A stretch of 64,000 nt of DNA from Tolumonas lignilytica (lineage in GTDB: Bacteria > Pseudomonadota > Gammaproteobacteria > Enterobacterales > Aeromonadaceae). The position numbers were made by a program, and so were the translations under genes. Positions within the stretch are counted from its first letter, which is position 1. The number at the start of each line of letters is the position of its first letter. The stretch covers positions 1 through 64,000 of the forward strand of contig NZ_AZUK01000001.1 of the NCBI RefSeq assembly GCF_000527035.1. Reading direction: 5' to 3'. The notes beneath the pieces were generated by a model. It did not search any database and was not told where the DNA came from. It worked only from the letters and a program-made list of their open reading frames with translations. Of this stretch, positions 38,370-48,246 are shown piece by piece.

Positions 38370-40070
38370 ATGTTCAGTTCAGGTGTATTGCTGCTCATCA
38401 GCTACATAACGGTGTTATTACTGCTGGCGTGGCCGCTAGGTATTGCGTTGACTCGGCTGGTTGATGAGCGTTTACCGTTATGGCTGGTCAGGTTTGAGTC
38501 ACGTATAAAAATTGTAGATAACAGCCATATGAACTGGCAGACCTATGCGGCTGCCGTTCTGCTTTTCAATATTTTGGGTGCAGTCGTGTTGTTTTTCATG
38601 CTGCTGTTTCAGGATCTATTACCGCTGAATCCGCAACATTTGCCCGGTGTTTCACCGTTGCTGGCGATGAACACTTCAATTAGTTTTATCACTAACACGA
38701 ACTGGCAAGCGTATTCTGGGGAAACGACTTTGTCGCCGTTGAGCCAGATGCTGGGGTTGACCGTGCACAATTTTCTTTCTGCTGCAAATGGCATCGCCGT
38801 GGCCTTTGTGTTGATGCGGGCACTGGCCCGTACCGGCACACAGCAACTGGGTAATGCCTGGGCAGACATCTGGCGGATCACGGTTTATCTGTTGCTCCCC
38901 TTAAGCCTCGTTTATGCGCTGTTTTTGGCTCAGCAAGGGGTCGTGCAGACCTTTGCTGCTCAGATCGATGTGCCGGGTCTGAATGGTGTTGCACAACATA
39001 TCCCGCTTGGGCCGGTTGCTTCACAGGAAGCGATCAAAATGCTGGGAACAAATGGCGGCGGTTATTTCAATGCCAACTCGGCTCATCCTTTTGAAAATCC
39101 AACTGCACTGACCAATTTTGTGCAGATGATTTCTATTTTGCTGATCCCAGCAGCCTTGTGTGTTTGTTTCGGCCGGGTGGCCGGCGATCACCGGCTGGGC
39201 TCATCATTACTGTGGACGATGGGGATCATGCTGGTTGTTGCCGCATTAACCATCATGTGGGCGGAAAGCCACGGTCACCCTGTGCTGGCCCAGTTACCGG
39301 TCGATCAACAGATCTCTGCCTTACAAAATGGCGGTAACATGGAGGGCAAGGAAACCCGCTTTGGTATCTGGGCTTCTTCGCTGTTTGCCACGGTAACGAC
39401 GGCCGCCTCATGCGGTGCCGTTAATGCGATGCATGATTCGCTGACTCCGCTGGGCGGCATGGTACCCATGATATTGATGCAGCTCGGAGAAGTAGTATTT
39501 GGCGGTGTCGGCAGTGGTTGGTACGGCATGATGCTGTTTGTTTTTCTGACGGTCTTCCTTGCCGGATTGATGATTGGACGCACGCCTGAGTACATGGGCA
39601 AGAAGATCGAAATTTATGAGATGAAGATGGTGACCATCGCGATCCTCATTCCGCCTGCTCTGGTGTTGTTAGGCACGGCGCTGGCACTGATCTTACCGCA
39701 GGGGCTGGTTAGTCTGCATGAATCCGGTGCACATGGATTTTCTGAAATGCTGTATGCCTTTTCATCGGCCGCCAATAACAACGGCAGTGCTTTTGCTGGT
39801 CTGAATGCCAACACGCCGTTCATGAATATCACACTGGCAGTGATGATGTTTATCGGTCGTTTTGGTGTCATGGTGCCGGTACTGGCTGTAGCAGGGTCAT
39901 TGGCGGAAAAACGCCATCAGCCATCCAGTGCCGGTAGTCTGGCCTGCCATGGCCCCTTGTTTGTCGGCATGTTGATTGGTGTGGTGCTGTTGATCGGTGC
40001 TCTGACATTTATTCCTGCGCTGGCATTGGGTCCGGTTGTTGAACATCTGATCCTCTGGCAGACTCATTAA
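38370..40070 (+). CDS. kdpA: potassium-transporting ATPase subunit KdpA
   Basis: The K+-binding pore subunit of the high-affinity Kdp pump, 566 aa (E. coli 557), about ten membrane segments in four pore-like repeats. The selectivity-filter signatures are visible, e.g. [16 protein letters not shown] and [19 protein letters not shown]. Second gene of kdpFABCD. Confidence 0.97.
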   Translation: MFSSGVLLLISYITVLLLLAWPLGIALTRLVDERLPLWLVRFESRIKIVDNSHMNWQTYAAAVLLFNILGAVVLFFMLLFQDLLPLNPQHLPGVSPLLAMNTSISFITNTNWQAYSGETTLSPLSQMLGLTVHNFLSAANGIAVAFVLMRALARTGTQQLGNAWADIWRITVYLLLPLSLVYALFLAQQGVVQTFAAQIDVPGLNGVAQHIPLGPVASQEAIKMLGTNGGGYFNANSAHPFENPTALTNFVQMISILLIPAALCVCFGRVAGDHRLGSSLLWTMGIMLVVAALTIMWAESHGHPVLAQLPVDQQISALQNGGNMEGKETRFGIWASSLFATVTTAASCGAVNAMHDSLTPLGGMVPMILMQLGEVVFGGVGSGWYGMMLFVFLTVFLAGLMIGRTPEYMGKKIEIYEMKMVTIAILIPPALVLLGTALALILPQGLVSLHESGAHGFSEMLYAFSSAANNNGSAFAGLNANTPFMNITLAVMMFIGRFGVMVPVLAVAGSLAEKRHQPSSAGSLACHGPLFVGMLIGVVLLIGALTFIPALALGPVVEHLILWQTH

Positions 40071-40082
40071 GGGATTATGTAT

Positions 40083-42149
40083 ATGTCTCGTAAACAATTT
40101 TCACTGTTTGATCCTGAATTACTCAAACCGGCCCTGTGGCATGCGGTCTTAAAACTCGATCCGCGTGCGCAATGGCATAACCCGGTCATGATGGTGTTAT
40201 GGTGCTGCTGTGTTTTACTGACCATTGTCTGTGGAGTACAACTAGCAGCGCATGCCTCATCCGAAATTATTTTTACTGTCGGTGTAGCGGTGTGGCTTTG
40301 GTTTACCCTGTTGTTTGCCAACCTGGCCGAAGCATTGGCCGAGGGGCGGAGTAAGGCGCAGGCGGCCAGCCTGAAAGGGCTGAAGAAAACCGTCGTTGCA
40401 CATAAGCTGTCTGCACCTAATCACGAAGCTGTCAGTCAGCCAGTGGCAGCCGACAGTTTGCGCAAGGGCGATTATGTTCTGGTCTCTGCCGGTGAAGTGA
40501 TCCCCTGTGACGGTGAGGTCATTGAAGGGGTAGCATCGGTTGATGAAAGTGCAATCACCGGCGAATCCGCACCAGTGATCCGGGAATCCGGTGGTGATTT
40601 TTCTGCTGTTACCGGTGGAACGCGTGTACTGTCTGACTGGCTGGTGATCGGCTGTACGGTCAATCCCGGTGAAACTTTCTTGGATCGCATGATCTCGATG
40701 GTCGAAGGCGCCAAACGGCGTAAAACTCCGAATGAGATCGCGCTTTCGATTCTGTTGGTGGCGCTGACGCTGGTCTTTTTATTGGCGGTGGTGACCCTAT
40801 TACCGTTTTCCCAATACAGTGTGAATGCCATCGGGCATGGTGAGCCTATCTCTGTCACCGTGCTGGTTGCATTGCTGGTTTGCCTGATCCCAACCACGAT
40901 CGGTGGGTTGCTTTCTGCCATCGGGGTGGCGGGAATGAGCCGTATGCTGGCCGCCAATGTAATTGCCACCTCCGGACGTGCGGTAGAGGCGGCAGGGGAT
41001 ATCGATGTGCTGTTGCTGGATAAAACTGGCACCATCACGCTGGGTAACCGCCAGGCTGCGGCTTTTTTACCAGCCCCGGGGGTTAAAGAGCTGGATCTGG
41101 CCAGTGCGGCACAACTCGCCTCGCTAGCTGATGAAACGCCGGAAGGGCGCAGCATCGTCGTACTGGCCAAGCAACGTTTCAATTTGCGTGAACATGATCT
41201 ACATGCGCTGGGCGCAACCTTTGTGCCATTTTCGGCGCAAACCCGCATGAGTGGCGTCAATATCCATGAACGCATGATCCGCAAAGGCTCGGTGGATGCG
41301 CTACGCCGCCATGTGGCGTCCAATCAGGGCTATTTCCCTCCGGAAGTAGAAAAATTGGTGGAGGATGTCGCGAAAACCGGGGGAACACCACTAGTCGTTG
41401 CCGAAGGTGCCCGTGTTTTAGGTGTGGTTGCTCTGAAAGATATTGTGAAGGGCGGGATCAAAGAGCGTTTTGCCGAATTGCGCCGAATGGGCATTAAAAC
41501 TGTCATGATCACCGGTGATAACCGGCTGACTGCGGCCGCGATTGCCGCCGAAGCCGGGGTTGATGATTTTCTGGCGGAAGCAACACCAGAAGCCAAGCTG
41601 GCGCTGATCCGTCAGTATCAAGCTGAAGGCCGACTGGTGGCAATGACCGGTGACGGCACCAATGATGCGCCAGCCCTGGCTCAGGCCGATGTCGCGGTCG
41701 CAATGAACAGTGGTACACAGGCCGCGAAAGAGGCCGGAAACATGGTGGATCTGGATTCCAACCCGACTAAGCTCATCGAGGTCGTGCATATCGGCAAACA
41801 AATGCTGATGACGCGAGGTTCGCTGACTACCTTCAGTCTGGCTAACGATCTGGCTAAATATTTCGCCATTCTGCCGGCGGCATTTGTGGCCACTTATCCG
41901 CAACTGGGAGCCCTGAACCTGATGCATCTGGCTTCGCCGCAATCGGCCATTATGTCGGCGGTGATATTTAATGCACTGATCATTATTGCACTGATCCCGC
42001 TGGCACTCAGAGGTGTTCATTATCAGCCATTGTCAGCCAAGTCATTGTTACGCCGTAATTTATTCTATTACGGGTTGGGCGGGATTATTCTGCCGTTCAT
42101 TGGCATCAAAGCCATCGATCTTTTTCTGGCACTGATGGGTTGGGTTTAA
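40083..42149 (+). CDS. kdpB: potassium-transporting ATPase ATP-binding subunit KdpB
   Basis: P-type ATPase subunit, about 688 aa from [14 protein letters not shown] (third-codon Met of the open frame; AAGGGATT gives the better spacing). Phosphorylation motif [11 protein letters not shown], actuator loop ITGESAP (with the regulatory Ser), and hinge [31 protein letters not shown] are intact. It couples ATP hydrolysis to K+ uptake through KdpA. Confidence 0.97.
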   Translation: MSRKQFSLFDPELLKPALWHAVLKLDPRAQWHNPVMMVLWCCCVLLTIVCGVQLAAHASSEIIFTVGVAVWLWFTLLFANLAEALAEGRSKAQAASLKGLKKTVVAHKLSAPNHEAVSQPVAADSLRKGDYVLVSAGEVIPCDGEVIEGVASVDESAITGESAPVIRESGGDFSAVTGGTRVLSDWLVIGCTVNPGETFLDRMISMVEGAKRRKTPNEIALSILLVALTLVFLLAVVTLLPFSQYSVNAIGHGEPISVTVLVALLVCLIPTTIGGLLSAIGVAGMSRMLAANVIATSGRAVEAAGDIDVLLLDKTGTITLGNRQAAAFLPAPGVKELDLASAAQLASLADETPEGRSIVVLAKQRFNLREHDLHALGATFVPFSAQTRMSGVNIHERMIRKGSVDALRRHVASNQGYFPPEVEKLVEDVAKTGGTPLVVAEGARVLGVVALKDIVKGGIKERFAELRRMGIKTVMITGDNRLTAAAIAAEAGVDDFLAEATPEAKLALIRQYQAEGRLVAMTGDGTNDAPALAQADVAVAMNSGTQAAKEAGNMVDLDSNPTKLIEVVHIGKQMLMTRGSLTTFSLANDLAKYFAILPAAFVATYPQLGALNLMHLASPQSAIMSAVIFNALIIIALIPLALRGVHYQPLSAKSLLRRNLFYYGLGGIILPFIGIKAIDLFLALMGWV

Positions 42150-42150
42150 T

Positions 42151-42723
42151 ATGAAAATGTTCCGAACAGCGTTACAAATGCTGATACTGATGACATTACT
42201 GACCGGGGTGGCTTATCCGTTACTGGTAACGGGAGGAGCACAAATCATGTTCCATAAACAGGCAAATGGTTCCATGTTATATCGCGACGGTAGAGCGGTT
42301 GCCTCTGCGTTGCTGGCACAGAATCTGACCGATCCCCGTTATTTCTGGCCACGCCCTTCAGCTGGGAACTTTGACGCGCTCTCCTCCGGTGGCAGTAACT
42401 ATGGCCCGAGTAGCCCGGATTTAATGCAGCAATGGAAAACGCGTATCCGATACTGGCAACAAACAACGGAACGAACGAAACCTGTTCCGGTGGATTTGAT
42501 CCAGGCTTCTGCTAGTGGCTTAGACCCGCAGATCAGTCTGGCTGCTGCTTATTACCAGTTGGATCGGGTAGCGCAAAGCCGTGGGCTGAAAGATACTCAA
42601 GTGAAAAAAATACTGGATCAGTATGTTGACCACTCAGGTTGGTTTACCGGTGTACCGATGGTGAATGTGATGATTTTAAACTTAGCATTAGACCTTCAGG
42701 ATGAATCTCATGCCGCTCGATGA
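42151..42723 (+). CDS. kdpC: potassium-transporting ATPase subunit KdpC
   Basis: A 190-aa subunit with one N-terminal membrane helix and a periplasmic domain with FWPRPSAGNFDALSSGGSNYGPSSP and ASGLDPQISLAAAYYQLDRVA, the KdpC signatures. One base after kdpB; its end overlaps the kdpD start by 14 bp. Confidence 0.96.
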   Translation: MKMFRTALQMLILMTLLTGVAYPLLVTGGAQIMFHKQANGSMLYRDGRAVASALLAQNLTDPRYFWPRPSAGNFDALSSGGSNYGPSSPDLMQQWKTRIRYWQQTTERTKPVPVDLIQASASGLDPQISLAAAYYQLDRVAQSRGLKDTQVKKILDQYVDHSGWFTGVPMVNVMILNLALDLQDESHAAR

Positions 42724-45415
42724 TGAAGATCTGCGTCCCGATCCGGATGTGTTACTGACAGAAGTCAGACCACCGCGAGGGCATCTGAAAATCTTTTTCG
42801 GAGCGTGTGCCGGCGTAGGGAAAACCTACGCCATGTTGCAAGAAGCACAACGGTTACGTTCCGAAGGATTGGATGTGCTGGTTGGTGTGGTTGAAACTCA
42901 CGGGCGAAGTGAAACGGCGATACTACTGGAAGGCTTGACACCTCTTCCGTTAAAACAGGTTCATTACCGAAAACATACGTTCCATGAATTTGATATTGAT
43001 GGCGCACTTGCTCGTGCGCCTGCATTGGTTTTGGTCGATGAGCTGGCGCATTCCAATATGCCAGGCTCTCGGCATCCGAAACGCTGGCAGGATGTTGAAG
43101 AGTTGCTGGCGGCGGGGATCGATGTATTAACGACATTGAATGTTCAGCATTTAGAAAGTCTGAACGATATCGTCGGCAGTATTACCGGGATCAGAGTCCG
43201 GGAAACGGTGCCTGATCGGTTATATGAAGAGGCCGATGAAGTAGTGCTGGTGGATTTACCACCAGACGATTTGAGACGGCGTCTTGATGAGGGAAAGGTA
43301 TATCTGCCCCAGCAAGCCGAACGTGCTATTGAACATTTTTTCCGCAAAGAAAATCTGATTGCGCTGCGCGAATTGGCTTTACGATGCACGGCTGATCGGG
43401 TGGATGATCAGATGCAGGCTTTTCGCCGGGCCAATGAACCGGTTTGGCATACCCGTGATGCGATTCTGGTTTGTGTCGGGCCGGGCAGTGGTAATGAAAA
43501 ATTAGTGCGTGTCGCAGCCAGATTGGCAGGAAGGCTGGGGTGTGTTTGGCACGCCGTTTATGTTGAAACGCCACGGTTACATCGACGCCCAGAACAGGAC
43601 CGGCGCCGAATTTTATCAACGCTGCATCTTGCTCAGGAACTGGGTGCTGAAACCTCAACACTACCTGCACAAGATGAGGCAGAAGCCGTGCTGCATTATG
43701 CCCGTGAGCATAATCTGGGCAAAATTCTGATCGGGCGTCACAGCCAACGGCGCTGGCACCACTGGTGGAAAGGCAGTTTTGCGCATCGTCTTGGAACGCG
43801 GGGGCCCGATCTCGATTTATTGATTGTGTCCCTTACCGAGAGCGAATCGCTTCCCGGTTCGGTTTTACCGGCCGATATTCGCCATAAGGATGAAAAATGG
43901 CAACGTCAGTTTTCAGGGATCGGCTTTGCCTTATTGAGCTGTGTCGCCATTACGCTGTTGTCTTCATTGCTGACCGATTATTTGGCTCCTCTTAATATCA
44001 TCATGCTTTATCTGTTAGGCGTTGTGTTGGTTGCGTTGTTATATGGTCGGTTGAGTGCCAGTGTCTCTGCCATTATCAATGTGGCTAGTTTCGATTTCTT
44101 CTTTGTGACCCCGCGCTTTTCATTTGCTGTCAGCGATGTGCAATATTTGTTCACGTTCGGCGTGATGTTACTGGTTGGTGTCATTATCGGGCAGTTAACT
44201 GCCTGGGCCCGCTATCAGGCACGTGTCGCTCAGTATCGTGAGGAACGTGCGCGAAATTTGTTTGAAATGGCCAAGGCACTAAGCTCGGCATTGACGGCAG
44301 AAGATATTGCCCGAACGGCGGAGCATTTTCTCAAGCGGAGTTTCCGAGCCGGTTCAACATTGTTATTACCCGATGAACAACAACCACGGTTAAGAGTGAT
44401 CGGACGAAAACAGATACAGTTTGATCAGGCGATTGCACAATGGAGTTTTGAACGCAGCGAACATGCAGGCATGGGAACCGATACATTACCCGCAGCAGCG
44501 CAACGCTATGTGCCGTTGATTACGCCGTTGAAAACCTTAGGAGTATTGGTTTTAGAGCCCACGAATCTGCGTATATTGATGATCCCGGAACAACAACGCT
44601 TACTCGATACCTATGCGTTGCTGATTGCAGTGGCACTAGAGCGGTTATTGCTAGCGCATATGGCTGAAGAGGCAAAATTGCACAGTGAGACTGAGCGTTT
44701 GCGCAATGCATTACTGGCTGCTCTTTCGCACGATTTGCGAACACCGTTAACGATATTGTTTGCGCAGGCAGAGATGCTGATGCAATCACTGGCAATGGAT
44801 AATTCGCCACATACGCAACAAGCGAATGCCATTCGATCACAAGTTTTGGGTACAACGCGTCTTGTTAATAATTTGCTGGATATGGCCCGTTTGGAATCGG
44901 AAGGCTTCTACCTGCGAAAAGAATGGCAATCATTGCAAGAGATTGTGGGTAGCGCACTGACCACCTTGAATATTCCGCTGACCGGGCATCCTTTAGAAAT
45001 CAATATTCCACCGGAATTACCGCTATTGAATTGCGATGGCGTACTCATCGAACGTGTTTTTGTGAATTTGCTGGAAAATGGCTGCAAATATGCAGGAAAT
45101 GGCGTCACGATCGGCGTTGATGTAGAAGCCCTTGATACCGAATTATTGGTCACAGTATGGAATCTGGGGCCCGTGTTACCAGCCGGACAGGAAAAGTTAA
45201 TTTTTGAAAAATTTGCCCGCGGTGAGAAAGAATCAACGATCCCGGGGATAGGGTTGGGTCTTGCCATTTGTCGGGCAATAGTTGAAACCCATAGCGGGCG
45301 GATCTGGGCCGAAAATCGGTTGGGAGGTGGAGTGAATTTTTATTTCACACTGCCTTTGCAACCTTTACCCGAATTGGAGCAAGAACCAGAATCAGAATCT
45401 ACCGAAGCTCAATGA
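42710..45415 (+). CDS. kdpD: osmosensitive K+ channel sensor histidine kinase KdpD
   Basis: About 901 aa. N-terminal KdpD domain with P-loop GACAGVGKTYAML and DELAHSNMPGSRHPKRWQDVEELL, a universal-stress-like domain (about 250-370), four clustered transmembrane helices (about 400-500), GAF, then HisKA (ALSHDLRTPLTILF) and HATPase. Senses low K+ and turgor and normally phosphorylates KdpE. I use the ATG at 42710 (AGGA eight bases upstream) rather than 42701. The kdpE gene that normally follows is missing: the next gene is convergent, 10 bp away. Confidence 0.96.
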   Translation: MPLDDEDLRPDPDVLLTEVRPPRGHLKIFFGACAGVGKTYAMLQEAQRLRSEGLDVLVGVVETHGRSETAILLEGLTPLPLKQVHYRKHTFHEFDIDGALARAPALVLVDELAHSNMPGSRHPKRWQDVEELLAAGIDVLTTLNVQHLESLNDIVGSITGIRVRETVPDRLYEEADEVVLVDLPPDDLRRRLDEGKVYLPQQAERAIEHFFRKENLIALRELALRCTADRVDDQMQAFRRANEPVWHTRDAILVCVGPGSGNEKLVRVAARLAGRLGCVWHAVYVETPRLHRRPEQDRRRILSTLHLAQELGAETSTLPAQDEAEAVLHYAREHNLGKILIGRHSQRRWHHWWKGSFAHRLGTRGPDLDLLIVSLTESESLPGSVLPADIRHKDEKWQRQFSGIGFALLSCVAITLLSSLLTDYLAPLNIIMLYLLGVVLVALLYGRLSASVSAIINVASFDFFFVTPRFSFAVSDVQYLFTFGVMLLVGVIIGQLTAWARYQARVAQYREERARNLFEMAKALSSALTAEDIARTAEHFLKRSFRAGSTLLLPDEQQPRLRVIGRKQIQFDQAIAQWSFERSEHAGMGTDTLPAAAQRYVPLITPLKTLGVLVLEPTNLRILMIPEQQRLLDTYALLIAVALERLLLAHMAEEAKLHSETERLRNALLAALSHDLRTPLTILFAQAEMLMQSLAMDNSPHTQQANAIRSQVLGTTRLVNNLLDMARLESEGFYLRKEWQSLQEIVGSALTTLNIPLTGHPLEINIPPELPLLNCDGVLIERVFVNLLENGCKYAGNGVTIGVDVEALDTELLVTVWNLGPVLPAGQEKLIFEKFARGEKESTIPGIGLGLAICRAIVETHSGRIWAENRLGGGVNFYFTLPLQPLPELEQEPESESTEAQ

Positions 45416-45419
45416 GGAT

Positions 45420-45437
45420 GAGGCCTTATTGGGCCTC
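45420..45437. terminator. short bidirectional terminator after kdpD
   Basis: GAGGCC and GGCCTC form a 6-bp stem (45420-45425 with 45432-45437) followed by TTTATT. It overlaps the last codons of the convergent gene. Short stem, so termination strength is uncertain. Confidence 0.55.
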
Positions 45438-45839
45438 TTTATTCATTTCTTTGAAATCATTGCCGAAGTCAGCAGGTACGCCCAGTTCTTTATCAATGTC
45501 ATACATCATCGCATGAGCGACGTTGGATATCGGTGTATTGGCATATTCCGGTTTCTGGCAATACTTGTCGAAACGATTAAAGAAATCATCGGCAGATAAT
45601 GTGGTGTATTGAATATCATGGATCAGGCTGTAAGCACTGATAAAACCCGCAATCCAGTGCATATCCATGACATGAGAGAAACTCTTATTACGATGTTGGT
45701 TGTATTCAGTACAGGTTTGACCGCCTGCACCCAGCATCGTTACTCCATGTGTAAAATTCGGGTTTTCGACAGGCTTGGTTTCGGCAAGACAGGTGAAACT
45801 CAATAAAAAAAGGCTTAATAGGCTGAATTTTATTTTCAT
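45426..45839 (-). CDS. periplasmic protein, Rap1a/HdeA-like
   Basis: A 137-aa protein with a signal peptide (cleavage after FTCLA) and a mature part of about 118 residues with two Cys: GGQTCTEYNQ and FDKYCQKP. The pattern of a Cys-x-x-Tyr, W-I-A-G-F helix and D-x-Y-C resembles the Rap1a/Tai immunity and HdeA-like small helical periplasmic folds with one disulfide. That likeness is weak and I assign no function. Convergent with kdpD. Confidence 0.7.
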   Translation of the reverse strand: MKIKFSLLSLFLLSFTCLAETKPVENPNFTHGVTMLGAGGQTCTEYNQHRNKSFSHVMDMHWIAGFISAYSLIHDIQYTTLSADDFFNRFDKYCQKPEYANTPISNVAHAMMYDIDKELGVPADFGNDFKEMNKEAQ

Positions 45840-45941
45840 ATCCGGTTCCGGTGGATTTATTCGGGTGGCATGTGGCAGACATCATGATCGTCTGAGTCGA
45901 TCATACCAGCCCGAATAAAGGAAAAGGATGCCTATCTAGCC

Positions 45942-46724
45942 TTATTTTTTCACTTCAGTCTTTATTCGCTCTACCAAGGGACCAACAAGATCCATGGGCA
46001 GAGGGAAGACAACCGTCGTATTTTTATCCGCACCAATGACCGTCAGTGTTTCCAGATATCGCAGTAAGATGGCTTGTGGTTCTTGCGCAAGAACTTTGGC
46101 TGCATGATAGAGTTTTTCAGAAGCCTGCAGTTCACCTTCCGCATGGATCACTTTGGCGCGCCGTTCACGTTCTGCTTCCGCTTGTCGAGCGATAGCCCGG
46201 ATCATAGATTCGGTCAGGTCGACCTGCTTTATTTCGACGTTGGAAACTTTGATCCCCCATGAATCAGTCTGCGCATCGAGAGCATGCTGAATATCGGTGT
46301 TTAATTTTTCGCGTTCAGCCAAAATGTCATCTAATTGATGCTTGCCCAATACTGACCGCAACATCGTTTGTGCCAATTGACTGGTGGCATTGAGATAATC
46401 CATCACCTGAATAATGGCTTTCTCTGGGTCAATCACACGTAAATAAACGACAGCACTGACCTTAACGGACACATTATCTCGTGAAATAATATCCTGCGTA
46501 GGAACTTCCAGCACAATGGTTCGGAGATCAACGCGCGCGATCTTTTGTATAAAAGGGATGACGATAACCAGCCCTGGTCCAGCCACTTTCGTGAATCGCC
46601 CCAGAGTAAAAACCACACCGCGTTCATATTCACGAAAGATATAAATGGCTAAAGAGATCAACCATCCCAATCCTACAGCAGCAATCAGTATTTCAACCCA
46701 CGTCGATGTATAGTCAATCAGCAT
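45942..46724 (-). CDS. slipin / SPFH-domain membrane protein
   Basis: A 260-aa protein: N-terminal membrane anchor (about 10-30), then the stomatin SPFH domain (REYERGVVFTLGRFTKVAGPGLVIVIPF, VDLRTIVLEVPTQDIISRDNVSVKVSAVVYLRV), then a coiled-coil-forming helix (ARQAEAERERRAKVIHAEGELQASEKL). Prokaryotic slipins organise membrane microdomains and are usually coupled to an NfeD protein; none is seen beside it. Single gene. Confidence 0.93.
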   Translation of the reverse strand: MLIDYTSTWVEILIAAVGLGWLISLAIYIFREYERGVVFTLGRFTKVAGPGLVIVIPFIQKIARVDLRTIVLEVPTQDIISRDNVSVKVSAVVYLRVIDPEKAIIQVMDYLNATSQLAQTMLRSVLGKHQLDDILAEREKLNTDIQHALDAQTDSWGIKVSNVEIKQVDLTESMIRAIARQAEAERERRAKVIHAEGELQASEKLYHAAKVLAQEPQAILLRYLETLTVIGADKNTTVVFPLPMDLVGPLVERIKTEVKK

Positions 46725-46927
46725 TTTGTATCTCCTTTGATTTATTCAGGAGATGTCTTTGTGTTATCAGGCACAGAAACATCGGGTCAGAGCCCAGAGA
46801 GACAAAGGTTCTTTAAAAAGTATGGTTCTGAGGTGTTATAAAGCAAGCGGGAAAGCAAAATGAATGATTTGCGCCAGGTGAGACTGGCGCAAATAGTTAA
46901 ACTTTGTTCGGTATATGTTTTAAAGCA

Positions 46928-47233
46928 TTATTTGGTCGGTGTGACAAAGTGAACTGATGCGTTATAAGGAGAGTCAGCAGAGAAAGATACATCAACACTT
47001 TGGCCGACCTTTACGCCGTCAAGAATGTTTTTACCATCGACATTATAAGTCATTGTTCTTTGTGGCCATCCTAATTCTGAAACGGCATCCTGAGACAATG
47101 TGATACGATTGTTTGCCGCATCAATTCCTTTTACCATGCCGTGGGTTTGATATGTTTCTATATCAGCTTGAGCGACGCTCATGAATAACAATAAAGCTGA
47201 AGAAACGATTAAACCAGATGCGAAACCTTTCAT
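46928..47233 (-). CDS. CusF-like small periplasmic protein, paralogue 2
   Basis: About 101 aa from the ATG at 47233 (GGAGG upstream; an earlier Met at 47245 is possible). Signal peptide ends VAQA; mature domain reads THGMVKGIDAANNRITLSQD and AVSELGWPQRTMTYNV. It keeps the Trp and second Met of CusF but, like paralogue 1, has Gln for His36 and Arg for Met47, and also replaces the extra Met of paralogue 1 by Gln. Divergent from the two-component genes, suggesting regulation by them. Confidence 0.75.
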   Translation of the reverse strand: MKGFASGLIVSSALLLFMSVAQADIETYQTHGMVKGIDAANNRITLSQDAVSELGWPQRTMTYNVDGKNILDGVKVGQSVDVSFSADSPYNASVHFVTPTK

Positions 47234-47338
47234 GTTATCCTCCAAATCGGTATTGAGATTATTTATTAAATTTGAACAGGCAATCCCAATTACCGAGCCA
47301 TTTAAAAATTATATGTAGATATCGTAACGTCAAATTGG

Positions 47339-47395
47339 TTTTCGATATCTCCGCGAAAGAGATGCATCGTTTCTTCTGCATTTCTTTCGATATAC
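47339..47395. promoter_or_regulatory. repeat cluster between CusF-like gene and two-component operon
   Basis: TTTCGATAT occurs twice as a direct repeat (about 47339-47348 and 47386-47394). Between the copies lies an 11-bp inverted repeat with one mismatch (AAAGAGATGCA 47356-47366, TGCATTTCTTT 47377-47387). Direct repeats of this kind in a divergent promoter region suit an OmpR-type regulator. No protein-binding consensus is matched. Confidence 0.4.
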
Positions 47396-47532
47396 TGAGT
47401 ATTGAACATCTTTGTAAACCAAGTTTGTTACGTTAAATTTTTTTGTAAATGAAATGTGATAATTTGCGACTTTTACATCTGCTAGTGGTATTACATATAT
47501 AGAGGCATGATGAAGAGGCTCTATAGATAATT

Positions 47533-48246
47533 ATGCATAATAAGATCCTTGTGGTAGATGATGACTTAAAACTAACCTCCCTGTTGGCTACGTATTTGGG
47601 TTCTCATGGCTACGATGTTGCTGTGGCTCATGATGGTTCTGCTATGTTTTCAAAACTATCAAGCTTCAAGCCTGATCTCATCATTTTGGATTTAATGCTT
47701 CCGGGTGATGATGGGTTAGTTTTATGTAAAAAAATCAGGCTAGATTCATCGGTGCCTATCATTATGCTGACAGCACGGGGCAACGATGTCGATCGCATCA
47801 TTGGATTAGAAACAGGTGCCGATGATTACTTACCGAAACCCTTTAGCCCACGAGAATTAGTTGCACGAATAAAGTCGGTATTACGACGTGTTACTGATAC
47901 CGCAACTCAAACAAATAGTAACACCATAAAAAGATTAAAATTTGCCGATTGGATCTTGGATCTTGGTTCTTACAATCTAATTAATACATCGGGAGTCGTT
48001 ACAATATTATCAGCAGGGGAGTTCAAGTTATTACGTTTATTTGTTGAAAATCCAAATAAAATTTTATCCCGAGACCAGTTGATGGAGTCATTGGCCGGTC
48101 ATGATATTTCACCGACAGATAGAACTATTGACGTCATGATTTCAAGACTACGACGTCGTCTGAATGATAATCCCAAAGAGCCAGCATTAATTATCACGGT
48201 AAGAAGTGAAGGATATAAGCTTGCGAGTGATGTTATATGCGATTAA
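47533..48246 (+). CDS. OmpR-family response regulator
   Basis: A 237-aa regulator. Receiver domain with phospho-acceptor Asp in LIILDLMLPGDDG, conserved Thr (MLTARG) and Lys (LPKPFSPRELVARI); C-terminal winged helix with SPTDRTIDVMISRLRRRL. The receiver is closest in feel to OmpR (GLETGADDYLPKPF). It overlaps the kinase gene by 10 bp. Although it is near kdpD it is not linked to it and does not look like KdpE; its kinase partner is encoded next. Confidence 0.93.
   Translation: MHNKILVVDDDLKLTSLLATYLGSHGYDVAVAHDGSAMFSKLSSFKPDLIILDLMLPGDDGLVLCKKIRLDSSVPIIMLTARGNDVDRIIGLETGADDYLPKPFSPRELVARIKSVLRRVTDTATQTNSNTIKRLKFADWILDLGSYNLINTSGVVTILSAGEFKLLRLFVENPNKILSRDQLMESLAGHDISPTDRTIDVMISRLRRRLNDNPKEPALIITVRSEGYKLASDVICD

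Noticed and set aside
40472-41323. Long antisense frame (283 codons) within kdpB
   Set aside because: Lies wholly opposite an unmistakable kdpB; composition is Ser/Ala/Thr-rich as expected from antisense of a GC-rich gene.
47533-48246. Response regulator as the missing KdpE
   Set aside because: It overlaps and pairs with its own EnvZ-like kinase, resembles OmpR in the receiver domain and is 2 kb and three genes away from kdpD.
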